A DNA stretch of 64,000 nucleotides from Bacillota bacterium. GTDB taxonomy: Bacteria; Bacillota; Clostridia; Lachnospirales; Lachnospiraceae. The stretch covers positions 1-64,000 of the forward strand of contig JAEYOY010000065.1 of NCBI GenBank assembly GCA_023411215.1. Reading direction: 5' to 3'. The notes under the pieces were generated by a model, which was not told the DNA's origin, did not search any database, and saw nothing but the letters and a program-made list of their open reading frames with translations. A program made the position numbers and the translations under genes. Within the stretch, counting starts at the first letter, position 1. The number at the start of each line of letters is the position of its first letter. Of this stretch, positions 26,826 through 36,240 are shown piece by piece.

Positions 26826-28362
26826 GTTTGTTCTCCTTTCCAATATTACGTTTTGCACCGGACATGTAGAGACCAAGCTCTTGAACTGTGGTTTGCTTTG
26901 GATCAAGCTCTCCAACAATTTCACCTTCATACATGACAAGGATACGGTCACTGACATTCATAACCTCGTCCAACTCTAAGGATACCAGTAATACTCCTTT
27001 GCCCTTATCCCTGTTGTCAACCAACTGCTTATGAATAAATTCAATTGCTCCGACATCCAGACCACGGGTAGGCTGTACAGCAACCAGCAGCTCATGCTGT
27101 TTGTCCAACTCTCTTGCAATAATTGCTTTCTGCTGATTACCACCGGACATACTTCTGGTAACGGTAATTGCACCCTGACCGCTTCTTACATCGTACTGAT
27201 TGATCAATTTATCAGCATAATCACGAACCGCAGTATGATTGATAAAACCATTCTTCTGGAACTCTCTCTGCCAATAACGTTGTAAAACAATATTATCCTC
27301 CAGGGAGTAATCCAGAACCAGACCGTATTTATGGCGGTCCTCGGGAATATGACTCATTCCTGACTTGGAACGATTACGGATGGAGGCCTTGGTAATATCC
27401 TTACCTAATAACCGGATCTCTCCACCACTCATCTTATCAAGACCTGTTAGGGCTGAAATCAATTCTGTCTGACCGTTGCCCTCAATTCCAGCCAGGCAGA
27501 CAATCTCTCCTGCCTTCACCTCAAAGGATACATTCTTAACTGCATTCTTCTTACTGGTTTTGGATGGAACCGTAACATCTTTAACCGATAAGACAACATC
27601 ACCGGTGGTGATATCCTTCTTATCTACGGAAAAATTGATATCTCTGCCTACCATCATCTTGGATAGTTCTTCTTTTGTAGTATTCTTTATATCAACAGTA
27701 CCGATACACTTACCCTTACGAAGCACTGTACAACGATCGGCAACCGACATAATCTCGTTTAATTTGTGTGTAATGAACAGGATTGATTTGCCTTCCTTAG
27801 CAAAGCCTCTCATTATTTCCATAAGCTCATCAATTTCCTGCGGTGTTAAGACAGCAGTCGGTTCGTCAAATATCAGAATATCGTTATCTCGATATAACAT
27901 TTTTAATATCTCTACACGTTGCTGCATACCAACCGAAATCTTCTCGATCAGAGCATCCGGATCAACCTGTAATCCGTATTTCTTACTTAAGGCAAGTACC
28001 TTATTTCTTGCTTCCTTCTTTTGAAGAAATCCCATTTTATTCGGCTCTACACCAAGAATAATATTTTCAAGAACTGTAAATATCTCTACCAGCTTGAAAT
28101 GTTGATGTACCATTCCGATACCAAGACTGTTGGCATCATTCGGGTTATTTAATTTAACAACCTCACCATTCTTCTTAATTTCTCCCTTTTCCGCCTGATA
28201 AAGACCAAAAAGAACACTCATCAGAGTGGATTTTCCCGCTCCATTTTCGCCAAGCAGCGCATGAATCTCGCCTTTTTTTAGCTGAAGGGTAATATCGTCA
28301 TTGGCAATAATTCCGGGGAATTCTTTCGTTATATGAAGCATTTCAATTATATAGTTTTCCAC
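26815..28362 (-). CDS. Nucleoside ABC transporter, dual ATPase
   Basis: This 515-aa protein has two fused ABC domains, as in NupA/YufO and sugar importers such as RbsA. Domain 1 has Walker A LGENGAGKST, signature ISVGMQQRVEI and Walker B ILIFDEPTAVLTPQE. Domain 2 has the degenerate Walker A GIEGNGQTE and signature RSMSGGNQQKAIIARE. The GTG start at 28362 follows GGTGAGG by 5 nt; an upstream ATG lacks a site. It powers uptake of nucleosides delivered by the BMP lipoprotein. Confidence 0.93.
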   Translation of the reverse strand: MENYIIEMLHITKEFPGIIANDDITLQLKKGEIHALLGENGAGKSTLMSVLFGLYQAEKGEIKKNGEVVKLNNPNDANSLGIGMVHQHFKLVEIFTVLENIILGVEPNKMGFLQKKEARNKVLALSKKYGLQVDPDALIEKISVGMQQRVEILKMLYRDNDILIFDEPTAVLTPQEIDELMEIMRGFAKEGKSILFITHKLNEIMSVADRCTVLRKGKCIGTVDIKNTTKEELSKMMVGRDINFSVDKKDITTGDVVLSVKDVTVPSKTSKKNAVKNVSFEVKAGEIVCLAGIEGNGQTELISALTGLDKMSGGEIRLLGKDITKASIRNRSKSGMSHIPEDRHKYGLVLDYSLEDNIVLQRYWQREFQKNGFINHTAVRDYADKLINQYDVRSGQGAITVTRSMSGGNQQKAIIARELDKQHELLVAVQPTRGLDVGAIEFIHKQLVDNRDKGKGVLLVSLELDEVMNVSDRILVMYEGEIVGELDPKQTTVQELGLYMSGAKRNIGKENKHAQ

Positions 28363-28500
28363 GTCTACCTCACCATAATCTTTTTTTATAAAATAGTTAA
28401 CCAACTCATCCAATCTTTTCTTTAAACCGGAGGAAGCATAATATACAGGCTTTCTAGGTTTGCGTATACGTTCGCATTGTTCACATCAGCTAACACGCAA

Positions 28501-28573
28501 ACAATAGAATTTACATTTCGTGAACTTTCTATCGCCCTGAATAGAAAGAGGGAAAAGGTAGATGCCTTTTCCC
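28501..28573. repeat. Two hairpins between the binding protein and ATPase genes
   Basis: 28550-28573 is GGGAAAAGG / CCTTTTCCC, which on the minus strand is followed by TCTTT and may act as a partial terminator, keeping the lipoprotein mRNA more abundant than the transporter mRNA (inference). 28501-28532 is an ACAATAGAA / CTTTCTAT element of the dispersed family. Confidence 0.65.
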
Positions 28574-28636
28574 CCCGAAAATACTTTTACTTACATAAGG
28601 CTTCGGCCATAATGCAGATAGTATCGTATTTAAAAA

Positions 28637-29770
28637 CTACTGTCTGGTTGTAACAGCAACCTTTACAAGCTTAAGGTTAGTAGTAAGCTCTTCTGAAGTA
28701 GCATAACCATTCGGATCAGCAACGGTAAATGTTCTTACAGGAACTACGGAACCATCAGCAAGAGTTGCAAATACAGCATCATAAGCAGCTTTATCAAAGG
28801 ATGTGAATCTGTCAAATGCATTTGCCTTGTCATCGCCGATAACCGCGGTAGGAAGACCTACGCCGGCATTAGAAGCGTTGAAATAAGTTTCTTTTCCAGC
28901 ATAAGTATCCCAGCTCTTTGTCTTGTAGATAGATTCAAGAACTGCAACTACAGAAGCTCCAAGACCCTTAGTAGCGGAAGTGATAACGGTTTCGCTATCA
29001 TATCTCTGGTCAATATCAACACCAATAACCTTGGTACCGGACTCAGCTGCTGCAGCCATAACGCTCTTACCAACAGATCCGCCACAAGCGAAGATAACCT
29101 GTGTGCCTTCCTGATACATGGTCTTTGCAGTAGCCTTGTTGGTATCAGTCTCAGCAAAGTCACCGGTATAGTGATAAGTAACTGTTACAGAACCATCTGC
29201 TAAGCCAAGCTCAGCTGCAGCTGCTTCAGCACCCTGAAGGAAGCCATAACCAAACGCCTGAACTGCAGGAACTGCCATACCACCCATGAAGCCAAGCTTA
29301 GTGTTACCATCTTTAACAGCTGCATAACCTGCAAGGTAACCGGACTGCTCTTCTGCATACTTAACACTGGCTACGTTTGTATTCATAGTAAAATCAGTAT
29401 AATCTGCATTATGAGGAGCACCATCGAGGAGGATGAACTTAACCTCAGGATACTTATTCTGTGCTTCATAAATCGGAACCTCGAATAAGAAACCAGGTGT
29501 TACGATAACCTTTGCACCACTGGTAACCGCATTGTCGATTGCTGCAAGATAACCTGCATCGGATGCCTCTTCTGGCTTAATGTACTGATGTGAAATCTTA
29601 TTTTCTTTCGCAAATTCAACAACACCTTCCCATGAACCCTGGTTGAAGGATTTGTCATCGATGTTACCCTTGTCTGTGATAAGCGCTATTTCGCTACCAC
29701 TATTGGCAGCACATGCTGTCAATGAAAATACCATTGCTAAAACTATTAATGCTGATAAAACTTTTTTCAT
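28637..29770 (-). CDS. BMP-family nucleoside-binding lipoprotein
   Basis: This is the solute-binding protein of the importer (377 aa). It starts with a lipoprotein signal MKKVLSALIVLAMVFSLTAC (lipobox LTAC). BMP-family segments are IALITDKGNIDDKSFNQGSWEG near residue 28, FGYGFLQGAE and VIFACGGSVGKSV. BMP/PnrA proteins bind purine nucleosides; the same is inferred here. It heads the transporter operon, preceded by a good promoter. Confidence 0.92.
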   Translation of the reverse strand: MKKVLSALIVLAMVFSLTACAANSGSEIALITDKGNIDDKSFNQGSWEGVVEFAKENKISHQYIKPEEASDAGYLAAIDNAVTSGAKVIVTPGFLFEVPIYEAQNKYPEVKFILLDGAPHNADYTDFTMNTNVASVKYAEEQSGYLAGYAAVKDGNTKLGFMGGMAVPAVQAFGYGFLQGAEAAAAELGLADGSVTVTYHYTGDFAETDTNKATAKTMYQEGTQVIFACGGSVGKSVMAAAAESGTKVIGVDIDQRYDSETVITSATKGLGASVVAVLESIYKTKSWDTYAGKETYFNASNAGVGLPTAVIGDDKANAFDRFTSFDKAAYDAVFATLADGSVVPVRTFTVADPNGYATSEELTTNLKLVKVAVTTRQ

Positions 29771-29862
29771 AAAACTGTCCTCCCTGTTTTAGTTGTAATT
29801 ATTTTATTTGTCGGAAATCTATATACTAATAACGAAAATTTCCGAATAAACACTACATGTGA

Positions 29863-29891
29863 ATAATACCATAAATGGACAAATTATTCAA
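29863..29891 (-). promoter_or_regulatory. Promoter of the nucleoside importer
   Basis: TTGAAT (29886-29891) and TATTAT (29863-29868) are exactly 17 bp apart. No purine riboswitch core is visible in the ~90-nt leader. Confidence 0.65.
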
Positions 29892-29924
29892 GAGTACCAA
29901 ACCACTAAAAGTATTTTTATATTT

Positions 29925-30413
29925 TTACATACTTTTCAGTCTCTTGATAATAATCGCCGCCAAAATACCTATTAATCCGCCTGTAATCACACCGGATACC
30001 AATAAAAACGGTAAATAATAGATGATATTTATGTTTTCCAATACCAAAATAGAGACAATAATTTGTCCTATATTATGTGCAATTCCTCCGATAATGCTTA
30101 CACCGACCATACTAAATAATTTTGATTTCTGGAAGATTACCATGAGTAGCCAGCTTAACAATCCACCTACAAGGCTAAACATCATCGAGGAAGGACTTCC
30201 GAAGGTAAAACCAACCAGAATGATCCGTATAATGGATAGGGTGAAGGCCTCCTTCACACCCAGCTTATAAATCGCTACTATTACAACCAGGTTGGCTAAA
30301 CCCAGCTTTATACCAGGAATTCCTATTGCTAAGGGGAATAAGCTTTCGATGTAACTTAATATAAAAGCAAGTGCTACGAGTAATCCATAGATTGCAATTT
30401 TTATAGATTTCAT
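29925..30413 (-). CDS. HepT-like / Gx-transporter family membrane protein
   Basis: This hydrophobic 162-aa protein belongs to the family annotated as heptaprenyl diphosphate synthase component I (PF07456), with ECF S-component-like topology of about five to six helices. Recognisable segments are IPGIKLGLANLVVIVAIYKLG and GGIAHNIGQIIVS. Its true role is unclear; many members sit next to NusG_II and ApbE genes, as here, suggesting a link to flavinylated redox complexes or isoprenoid supply. AAAGGAG precedes the start. Confidence 0.8.
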   Translation of the reverse strand: MKSIKIAIYGLLVALAFILSYIESLFPLAIGIPGIKLGLANLVVIVAIYKLGVKEAFTLSIIRIILVGFTFGSPSSMMFSLVGGLLSWLLMVIFQKSKLFSMVGVSIIGGIAHNIGQIIVSILVLENINIIYYLPFLLVSGVITGGLIGILAAIIIKRLKSM

Positions 30414-30511
30414 TTAAACTCCTTTATCAGTAAACAAAAACATTCTCAGTAATCGCCGATATTATCCTTTGCTTATCTACTCTAACTAATTCTAAGTACA
30501 GGTATATTATG

Positions 30512-30880
30512 TTAGTTTGAAATTGCATCTACATCGCTAATCTCAGAGCTTATAACTTCAAGAATCACTTTGTTAGGCCGACACACGATTGTCTCATTAT
30601 TATAGTGAATGTGTTTTTGATTCACACATAACTTGTCCGGACAGCTGGCGTCCAGCATATCCACATAACCATCTTTAATCTCAAAGGTATTATAGGTGCC
30701 ATCCTCCAGCTTTACTGTATATGAGGTATCCTCCGTCAGATATAAGGTATCATAAACCTCGCCATCAACTCTGATCACAACCTTGCTGCCCTCTTCCTTT
30801 GTAAAGTTCATAAAGGCAATGACAGCAAGACCTAGAAATAATATCACACCAATCAGAATTATATCATTTTTCTTTATCAT
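30512..30880 (-). CDS. NusG domain II-containing secreted protein
   Basis: The 122-aa product has one N-terminal transmembrane helix (IILIGVILFLGLAVIAFM) and a small extracellular NusG_II domain. The motif DASCPDKLCVNQKHI carries a CxxxxC pair typical of the family, followed by IVCRPNKVILEV. Such proteins accompany HepT-like and ApbE genes in Clostridia. The function is unknown. A good promoter lies upstream, back to back with that of apbE. Confidence 0.82.
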   Translation of the reverse strand: MIKKNDIILIGVILFLGLAVIAFMNFTKEEGSKVVIRVDGEVYDTLYLTEDTSYTVKLEDGTYNTFEIKDGYVDMLDASCPDKLCVNQKHIHYNNETIVCRPNKVILEVISSEISDVDAISN

Positions 30881-30945
30881 AAAACTCCATTCTATCCTTA
30901 CTTCTTATTTCAAGATCTTTTAAACAGGTACGTACATACATGATT

Positions 30946-30973
30946 ATTATATAGTAACTTAATCTTCTGTCAA
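30946..30973 (-). promoter_or_regulatory. Promoter of the NusG_II / HepT-like pair
   Basis: TTGACA (30968-30973) and TATAAT (30946-30951), both perfect, are 16 bp apart on the minus strand, about 65 nt upstream of the start. Confidence 0.75.
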
Positions 30974-31037
30974 GGAAAAAGTCATTAATACGGTTAGAAA
31001 TGTATCCTATTTTATATCAGCTTTCGATTTTACCGCC

Positions 31038-31066
31038 TTGACAGCAATTAGGTATTTTCTTACAAT
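31038..31066 (+). promoter_or_regulatory. apbE promoter
   Basis: TTGACA (31038-31043) and TACAAT (31061-31066) are exactly 17 bp apart. It is divergent from the promoter at 30946-30973. The predicted transcript begins near 31073, which rules out a TTG start at 31066 and supports the ATG at 31096. Confidence 0.8.
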
Positions 31067-31095
31067 TGATAAAAAACAGGAAAGGTATTCTATCC

Positions 31096-32172
31096 ATGAA
31101 AGCATTTGGTCATAGCGTAAAGCTCTATCGTACACTTCTCTTACTTCTAATCGTATGGACACTGCCTTTTCATAGCCTTAGCTGCCGTCCGGATAACCCT
31201 GCGGAACAAGAAATATCCTCTTCACAGAGTAAGGAGTATCTCTCCAAAACCGATTTCCTTCTGAATACAGTGGTGTCGATTAGTCTATATGATAAACAGG
31301 AGGAAGCTCTGATTGACGGTTCCTTTGACTTAATCGAGAAATACGAAGCTATCTTTTCACGTACTATGGTTACCAGCGAGCTTTATAAGCTCAATCACGG
31401 AACGGCTGTGAAGGTACCCGGTAAGCCTCTTACCTTTTCCTTATCCGCGGAGCTGTCCGATATCCTTCGTTATGCACTTACTTACAGCAAGCTATCCGAT
31501 GGTTGCTTCGATCTAACGATTGCACCGGTTACCTCTATATGGGATTTTCAATCGTTAGAGCCAACACTTCCTGAGGATACGGAAATTAAACAAGCATTAT
31601 CCCTGGTGAATTATAAGAATATTCTATTATCCGGGAATGAGATTTCTTATACAAAAGAAGGAATTGAGATTGACCTTGGCGCCATAGCTAAGGGTTATAT
31701 TGCAGACAGAGTTAAGGAATATCTGATGAATAACGGTGTAAAAAGTGCTATCATAAACCTGGGCGGAAATCTCTTATGTATCGGTGATAAACCAAATAAC
31801 ACACCATTTCATATCGGTATTCAAAAGCCCTATGCAGATCGTAACGAAACAATAGCTACCATGGAAATCTCTGATCGGTCTGTGGTATCCTCCGGAGTCT
31901 ATGAACGTTTTTTCGAGATAAATGGTAAATTCTATCATCATATTCTGAATCCGAAAACAGGCTACCCTTACGATAACAAATTAATCTCTGTAACAATTGT
32001 TTCACCAAAATCAGTCGATGGCGACGGTCTTTCTACCAGCTGTTTTGCCCTCGGATTGGAGAAAGGATTGCAGTTAATTGAGAGCTTACCGGATACTTAT
32101 GCCGTGTTTATTACAGATGATTATGAATTACATTATTCCTCCGGCTTTCAAGAGGCAATCCGTATCAGGTAA
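31096..32172 (+). CDS. apbE: FAD:protein FMN transferase
   Basis: ApbE attaches FMN covalently to threonines of redox membrane proteins such as RnfG/RnfD or NqrB/C, outside the membrane. The 358-aa product has an N-terminal signal ending LPFHSLSC, an atypical lipobox. Family motifs are LYKLNHG, GCFDLTIAPV, IDLGAIAKGYIADRV, INLGGNLLCIG and YHHILNPKTGYP. The start is supported by AGGAAAGG upstream and the promoter position. No Rnf genes are in the window, so the target lies elsewhere. Confidence 0.93.
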   Translation: MKAFGHSVKLYRTLLLLLIVWTLPFHSLSCRPDNPAEQEISSSQSKEYLSKTDFLLNTVVSISLYDKQEEALIDGSFDLIEKYEAIFSRTMVTSELYKLNHGTAVKVPGKPLTFSLSAELSDILRYALTYSKLSDGCFDLTIAPVTSIWDFQSLEPTLPEDTEIKQALSLVNYKNILLSGNEISYTKEGIEIDLGAIAKGYIADRVKEYLMNNGVKSAIINLGGNLLCIGDKPNNTPFHIGIQKPYADRNETIATMEISDRSVVSSGVYERFFEINGKFYHHILNPKTGYPYDNKLISVTIVSPKSVDGDGLSTSCFALGLEKGLQLIESLPDTYAVFITDDYELHYSSGFQEAIRIR

Positions 32173-32287
32173 ATGATTCAACATCCTTCATTCATGTGAG
32201 AAAGCTCTATTCAAATGGTTTAAATACACTTCGTACTGTTATAATTCTAAAGGATAAAAAGTAAGCTTTGCAAACACTCTTTGTGAT

Positions 32288-32353
32288 GAAGAAAAAGAAG
32301 TACCATAAACCTCCTCTGTACAGTGACTTAAGGAAGTTTCAGTACTTCTTTTT
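32288..32353. terminator. Bidirectional terminator between apbE and mrp
   Basis: AAAAAGAAGTAC and GTACTTCTTTTT are perfect 12-bp arms around a 42-nt loop. It serves apbE (plus) and mrp (minus), which converge here. Confidence 0.85.
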
Positions 32354-32446
32354 ATTTATTCGATAGACCGTTCGCACAACGTGGTGCTATTGTATTTATA
32401 CATATATTTACCTTTGATATCGAACATCATTCGCTATCATACATGC

Positions 32447-33271
32447 CTATAGCTTCTCCAGGCGATCTGCCAACTGATCAAGCCAATCCCCTTCATATAA
32501 CTCAATCATACCTCGGTCACAGGCAGCAGCTAGTTTAGGATTAATCGGCAGCTTTGCAATGGAAGGAATATTATGCTTTGCAGCCGTCTCTTCAATATGG
32601 CTCTCACCAAATATCTGATACTCTTTGTCACAGTCCGGACATACAAAGTAGGACATATTTTCAACAAGTCCGAGTATAGGAACATTCATCATCTGCGCCA
32701 TCTTTACTGCTTTTCCAACGATCATGGAAACCAGCTCCTGAGGGGAGGTTACAATAATAATGCCATCAATGGGTAAGGATTGGAATACGGTCAAGGGAAC
32801 ATCCCCGGTTCCAGGAGGCATGTCGACAAACATAAAATCCACATCATTCCAGATTACATCGGACCAGAACTGCTTTACTGTGCCTGCGATAATGGGACCT
32901 CTCCAAACTACAGGATCTGTCTCGTTCGCCAGAAGAAGGTTAATCGACATAACCTCAATTCCGCTGTTTGTCTTTGCCGGAAAGATTCCCATCTCATTGC
33001 TGGTTACCTTCTCCGTCAAACCGAAGGCCTTCGGAATAGAGGGTCCCGTGATATCAGCATCTAATATAGCCGTATTGTATCCTCTTCTATTCATATTAAC
33101 TGACATTAAGGAGGTTACTAAGGATTTACCTACACCGCCTTTGCCACTTACTATACCGATCACTTTCTTTATATTGCTAAGCTCATGGGCATCAACAGCG
33201 AATTCATTCTTCGGCTTTTGGTCTGAGCACTTTGATGCACAGCTATTGCAATTACTATTACAATCACTCAT
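32447..33271 (-). CDS. Mrp/NBP35-family Fe-S carrier ATPase
   Basis: This P-loop ATPase is inferred to carry or assemble Fe-S clusters (274 aa). The N-terminal CNSNCNSCASKC is a cysteine array as in Nbp35-type proteins. Walker A is GIVSGKGGVGKS with the deviant lysine, Switch II is FVDMPPGTGD, and the C-terminal CPDC in YFVCPDCDKEY is the bridging cluster motif. AAAGGATGG precedes the ATG. It is monocistronic by context. Confidence 0.92.
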   Translation of the reverse strand: MSDCNSNCNSCASKCSDQKPKNEFAVDAHELSNIKKVIGIVSGKGGVGKSLVTSLMSVNMNRRGYNTAILDADITGPSIPKAFGLTEKVTSNEMGIFPAKTNSGIEVMSINLLLANETDPVVWRGPIIAGTVKQFWSDVIWNDVDFMFVDMPPGTGDVPLTVFQSLPIDGIIIVTSPQELVSMIVGKAVKMAQMMNVPILGLVENMSYFVCPDCDKEYQIFGESHIEETAAKHNIPSIAKLPINPKLAAACDRGMIELYEGDWLDQLADRLEKL

Positions 33272-33406
33272 CTTCTACCATCCTTTCCAAACTTAACTTC
33301 CATAAATTATACCCCTAATTGATAAGATGTCAATCATTATTTCCTTGAACATGCGAGCCCTTTCCTGAATATTATGGTATATATCAATAGGAAAGGAGCT
33401 GATATT

Positions 33407-34426
33407 ATGCAGATTCCGTTTACAATTAATCTGATGTTGCTCATGACCGGCTTAATAACCTTTGTATCTGAAAATGTATTATTAATAACTATCGTCGGTT
33501 TTATTCTATTACTGGGCACATCAATACTATTTCATTTTAAACGAAAGAAGAAGAAAAGTAAAAGGAAAGTGGACCGTCCTGTTACAGAGATCATAGGAAA
33601 TGTTCCGGAACGTATTGCTGAGCTTAATAAAGAACTAGAACCCTTCGGCTTTGCGTATGAACCTTATCAGGATATATTCTACTCACTTATGTATCCATGG
33701 CAGAGGGAGCTAGGCTACTGCAGGTTATATGACGAAGCAAGTGCAGCCTTAAGCATGATTATAGATTGTGAACCTATATGTTTTGAATACGCAGGAAGAA
33801 GATGGATGATCGAATTTTGGAAGGGTCAGTATGGAATGAACACCGGAGGTGAGGTAGGTATTTATTATACAACAGGTATGGATCTGGATATTCCGGGTGT
33901 ATTTAACGGTACCTTTTATTACTGCGTTAAAGATCAGGATTGCATCAATATGTCTTACATTTTCCGCAAAGACAATAATATACTTTTTACCAGAAGTGGT
34001 TATCACTGGTGGCTTACCGGCTTTAAGCTTGGTGAATTCTCAAAGCCATCACAGCTAACTATGGACATTGTATTGGACTTATACGACCGGAGTATGGCTA
34101 ATGCATTTGTAGCTGCTCTCCGAAAAGCCGGCTATAGGGAAAATGAGTATTCACAGCAAGGATACCGGGTAATGGTACGTTTCGATCGACCTCATACAAA
34201 ACAGCCAATCACAAGAACCGCCTTAACTGAATTCATTATGCAGCGTAATAACGAAGCCTTTTGTAATTCTTATCACCAACTGACAGAGGCTTACACAGAT
34301 ACCTTAGATAAGCTAGAAATAGTACGTAAGGAATCCCCTTCCATGTACAGTCAAATGTTGAATATCGGTAAACCAAGGGCTGTATTTGAATCCTTTAACT
34401 CTATCAAAGGACATTTCAATAGATAA
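33407..34426 (+). CDS. DUF4474 membrane-anchored protein
   Basis: The 339-aa protein has one or two N-terminal membrane helices (about 5-45), a lysine-rich stretch (KRKKKKSKRK), then a DUF4474 domain. The domain includes PFGFAYEPYQDIFYS, PWQRELGYCRLYDEA and MIEFWKGQYGMNTGGEVGIYY, which I recall as the domain core. It occurs mainly in Clostridia and its function is unknown. The start follows AAGGAG; an in-frame ATG 11 codons earlier lacks a site. The next gene, a metallophosphoesterase, follows after 19 nt, so the two are likely co-transcribed. Confidence 0.78.
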   Translation: MQIPFTINLMLLMTGLITFVSENVLLITIVGFILLLGTSILFHFKRKKKKSKRKVDRPVTEIIGNVPERIAELNKELEPFGFAYEPYQDIFYSLMYPWQRELGYCRLYDEASAALSMIIDCEPICFEYAGRRWMIEFWKGQYGMNTGGEVGIYYTTGMDLDIPGVFNGTFYYCVKDQDCINMSYIFRKDNNILFTRSGYHWWLTGFKLGEFSKPSQLTMDIVLDLYDRSMANAFVAALRKAGYRENEYSQQGYRVMVRFDRPHTKQPITRTALTEFIMQRNNEAFCNSYHQLTEAYTDTLDKLEIVRKESPSMYSQMLNIGKPRAVFESFNSIKGHFNR

Positions 34427-34445
34427 TTCTTAAATAAGGAAGTGA

Positions 34446-35351
34446 ATGCTTTTGTCTGCTTCAACACGTTTATCACAGGTTTTGTCAAGCTCAAAGATAT
34501 TATCCTTTGATGAGAACTCACGTATTGTTATTATGAGCGATTGTCATAGGGGGAACAACAGCTGGGGAGATAATTTTTCAAATAATCAGAATCTCTTTTT
34601 CGCTGCCTTGTACTATTATTACGAAAATGGTTTTACCTATATCGAACTCGGCGACGGTGATGAGTTGTGGGAAAACCGATCAATTGAGGATATCATAGCA
34701 GCACACAGTGATGCTTATTGGCTCATGTCACTCTTCTATCAGGATAATCGATTTCACATGCTTTATGGCAATCATGATATTGTGAAAAAAGATCCAAGAT
34801 ACGCTCAGACAAGATGCAATTCCTTCTATTGTGAAAGTATGAACTCGCACATGGCCTTATTTCCAGGGATTCAAATAACGGAAGGGCTCATATTAAGACA
34901 CCGACGAACGAATAACCAGATTTTTCTTACCCATGGTCACCAAGGGGATTTTTTGAATGATACGTTGTGGTTAGTATCGCGCTTTCTGGTAAGATATTTG
35001 TGGAGACCGTTAGAATTGATCGGAATTAGGGATCCAACCAGCACTTCAAAGAATAGTAAAAAGAAAAACGCAGTAGAGAAAAACCTTATGGACTTTGCGA
35101 AAGAACATAACCAGATGATGATTTGCGGACATACGCACCGTCCGGTCTTTCCCAAGCCCGGAGAGCCACCATACTTTAATGATGGCAGCTGTGTACATCC
35201 AAGATGTATCACTGCGATTGAGATACGTTACGGAATGATCAGCCTCGTTAAGTGGGCAATTATGACCAAGCCTGACCGAACATTATACGTCGGACGCGAG
35301 GTATTGGAGCAACCGGTTCGACTGAACGATTACTACCAAAGCTTCATATAG
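34446..35351 (+). CDS. Calcineurin-like metallophosphoesterase
   Basis: This 301-aa enzyme carries the full two-metal set: MSDCHRG, GDGDELWE, YGNHDIV, THGHQGD and CGHTHRPVF. The layout resembles UDP-2,3-diacylglucosamine hydrolase (LpxH-like) proteins, but Gram-positives have no lipid A, so the substrate is probably a different phosphodiester. It lacks a signal peptide. AAGGA lies 5 nt before the ATG. It pairs with the DUF4474 gene. Confidence 0.88.
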   Translation: MLLSASTRLSQVLSSSKILSFDENSRIVIMSDCHRGNNSWGDNFSNNQNLFFAALYYYYENGFTYIELGDGDELWENRSIEDIIAAHSDAYWLMSLFYQDNRFHMLYGNHDIVKKDPRYAQTRCNSFYCESMNSHMALFPGIQITEGLILRHRRTNNQIFLTHGHQGDFLNDTLWLVSRFLVRYLWRPLELIGIRDPTSTSKNSKKKNAVEKNLMDFAKEHNQMMICGHTHRPVFPKPGEPPYFNDGSCVHPRCITAIEIRYGMISLVKWAIMTKPDRTLYVGREVLEQPVRLNDYYQSFI

Positions 35352-35360
35352 AAATAAATT

Positions 35361-35400
35361 GTAAGACATGAACGGTATCCCTTCTACGTTCATGTCTTAC
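35361..35400 (+). terminator. Hairpin after the metallophosphoesterase gene
   Basis: GTAAGACATGAACG and CGTTCATGTCTTAC are perfect 14-bp arms around GTATCCCTTCTA, 9 nt after the stop. No T-run follows, so it may stabilise the mRNA or pair with another factor. Confidence 0.7.
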
Positions 35401-35484
35401 CCTATAAGTTTTCCGATAAAGGTAGCTTACTTTATAGCAAACCTGCTTTCTCGCCGAATTCTATTTCCTCTTTATCTGTAAGTT

Positions 35485-36054
35485 TTATTTCTTTTTCTTC
35501 ACAGAGTAACCAAATTTACCAAGAAGTTCACCAAGTGCATAATATTCTCCATGGGAATAGACGATTAGCCCTGCCTTATTCAGATGAAAACGTCCTTTTT
35601 CATCCATAAAACGTTTATCCACTGTTACCCCAACTACCTCGCCGATAAACATGTCATGGGTTCCTAGTGGAATAATCTGTTTTACGACACATTCAATATT
35701 TACCGGACTTTCACCAATAGCCGGTGCTGATACCTTTCTTCCCGGCTCCTTCGTCAGCTTCATCTCCTTGAATTTATCGACATCCCTGCCGGAACGTACC
35801 CCGCAATAATCTGCCTGCTTCACCAACTCTTTGGTAACCAGATTGATCGTAAACTCTCCGCTCTCTTTAATAATATCGTAGGAATACCGCTCTTTCCGTA
35901 TGGATATGGATACCATCGCCGGGCTGCTGCATATTGTTCCCGCCCAAGCAATGGTAATAATATTTGCTTTATGCTGAGAGCTTCCACAGCTTACCATGAC
36001 TGCCGGTATGGGATATAACATATTTCCAGGTTTCCATTCTTCCTTCTCTATCAT
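35485..36054 (-). CDS. Flavin reductase-like protein (FMN-binding split barrel)
   Basis: This 189-aa protein belongs to the flavoredoxin / flavin reductase family, which binds FMN and moves electrons between NAD(P)H or ferredoxin and acceptors. Family segments are YPIPAVMVSCG, NIITIAWAGTICS, VSISIRKERYSYDII and GEFTINLVT. The start MIEKEEW follows AAGGAG by 7 nt; the upstream extension includes a repeat element and is rejected. It faces the ferredoxin gene divergently, so the two share a spacer with Fnr-like sites. Confidence 0.85.
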   Translation of the reverse strand: MIEKEEWKPGNMLYPIPAVMVSCGSSQHKANIITIAWAGTICSSPAMVSISIRKERYSYDIIKESGEFTINLVTKELVKQADYCGVRSGRDVDKFKEMKLTKEPGRKVSAPAIGESPVNIECVVKQIIPLGTHDMFIGEVVGVTVDKRFMDEKGRFHLNKAGLIVYSHGEYYALGELLGKFGYSVKKKK

Positions 36055-36098
36055 TAATTCACTCCTTGTCTTCCAATAAAAATCACACTTACCTTGCA

Positions 36099-36169
36099 TG
36101 CTGCCAAGACACAGCGAAATTGGGTGGCAGCACAAATTTGACGATTGAAAAATCTATGATTTTTCAATC
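36099..36169. repeat. Composite inverted repeat upstream of the flavin reductase gene
   Basis: TGCTGCCAA faces TTGGGTGGCAGCA, then GATTGAAAAATC-TAT-GATTTTTCAATC (36143-36169) forms a perfect 12-bp hairpin. The same two modules occur in order at 46316-46428, where a third element separates them. Confidence 0.75.
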
Positions 36170-36240
36170 TATTCTTAACAATTGTATCGATTTCTTTTCG
36201 ATATGTCAACTTTCCCTCTTTATTCGATTTAAATCAATAA

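Noticed and set aside
29771..29862. Purine riboswitch ahead of the nucleoside importer
   Set aside because: The leader is too short and lacks the conserved purine-aptamer loops.
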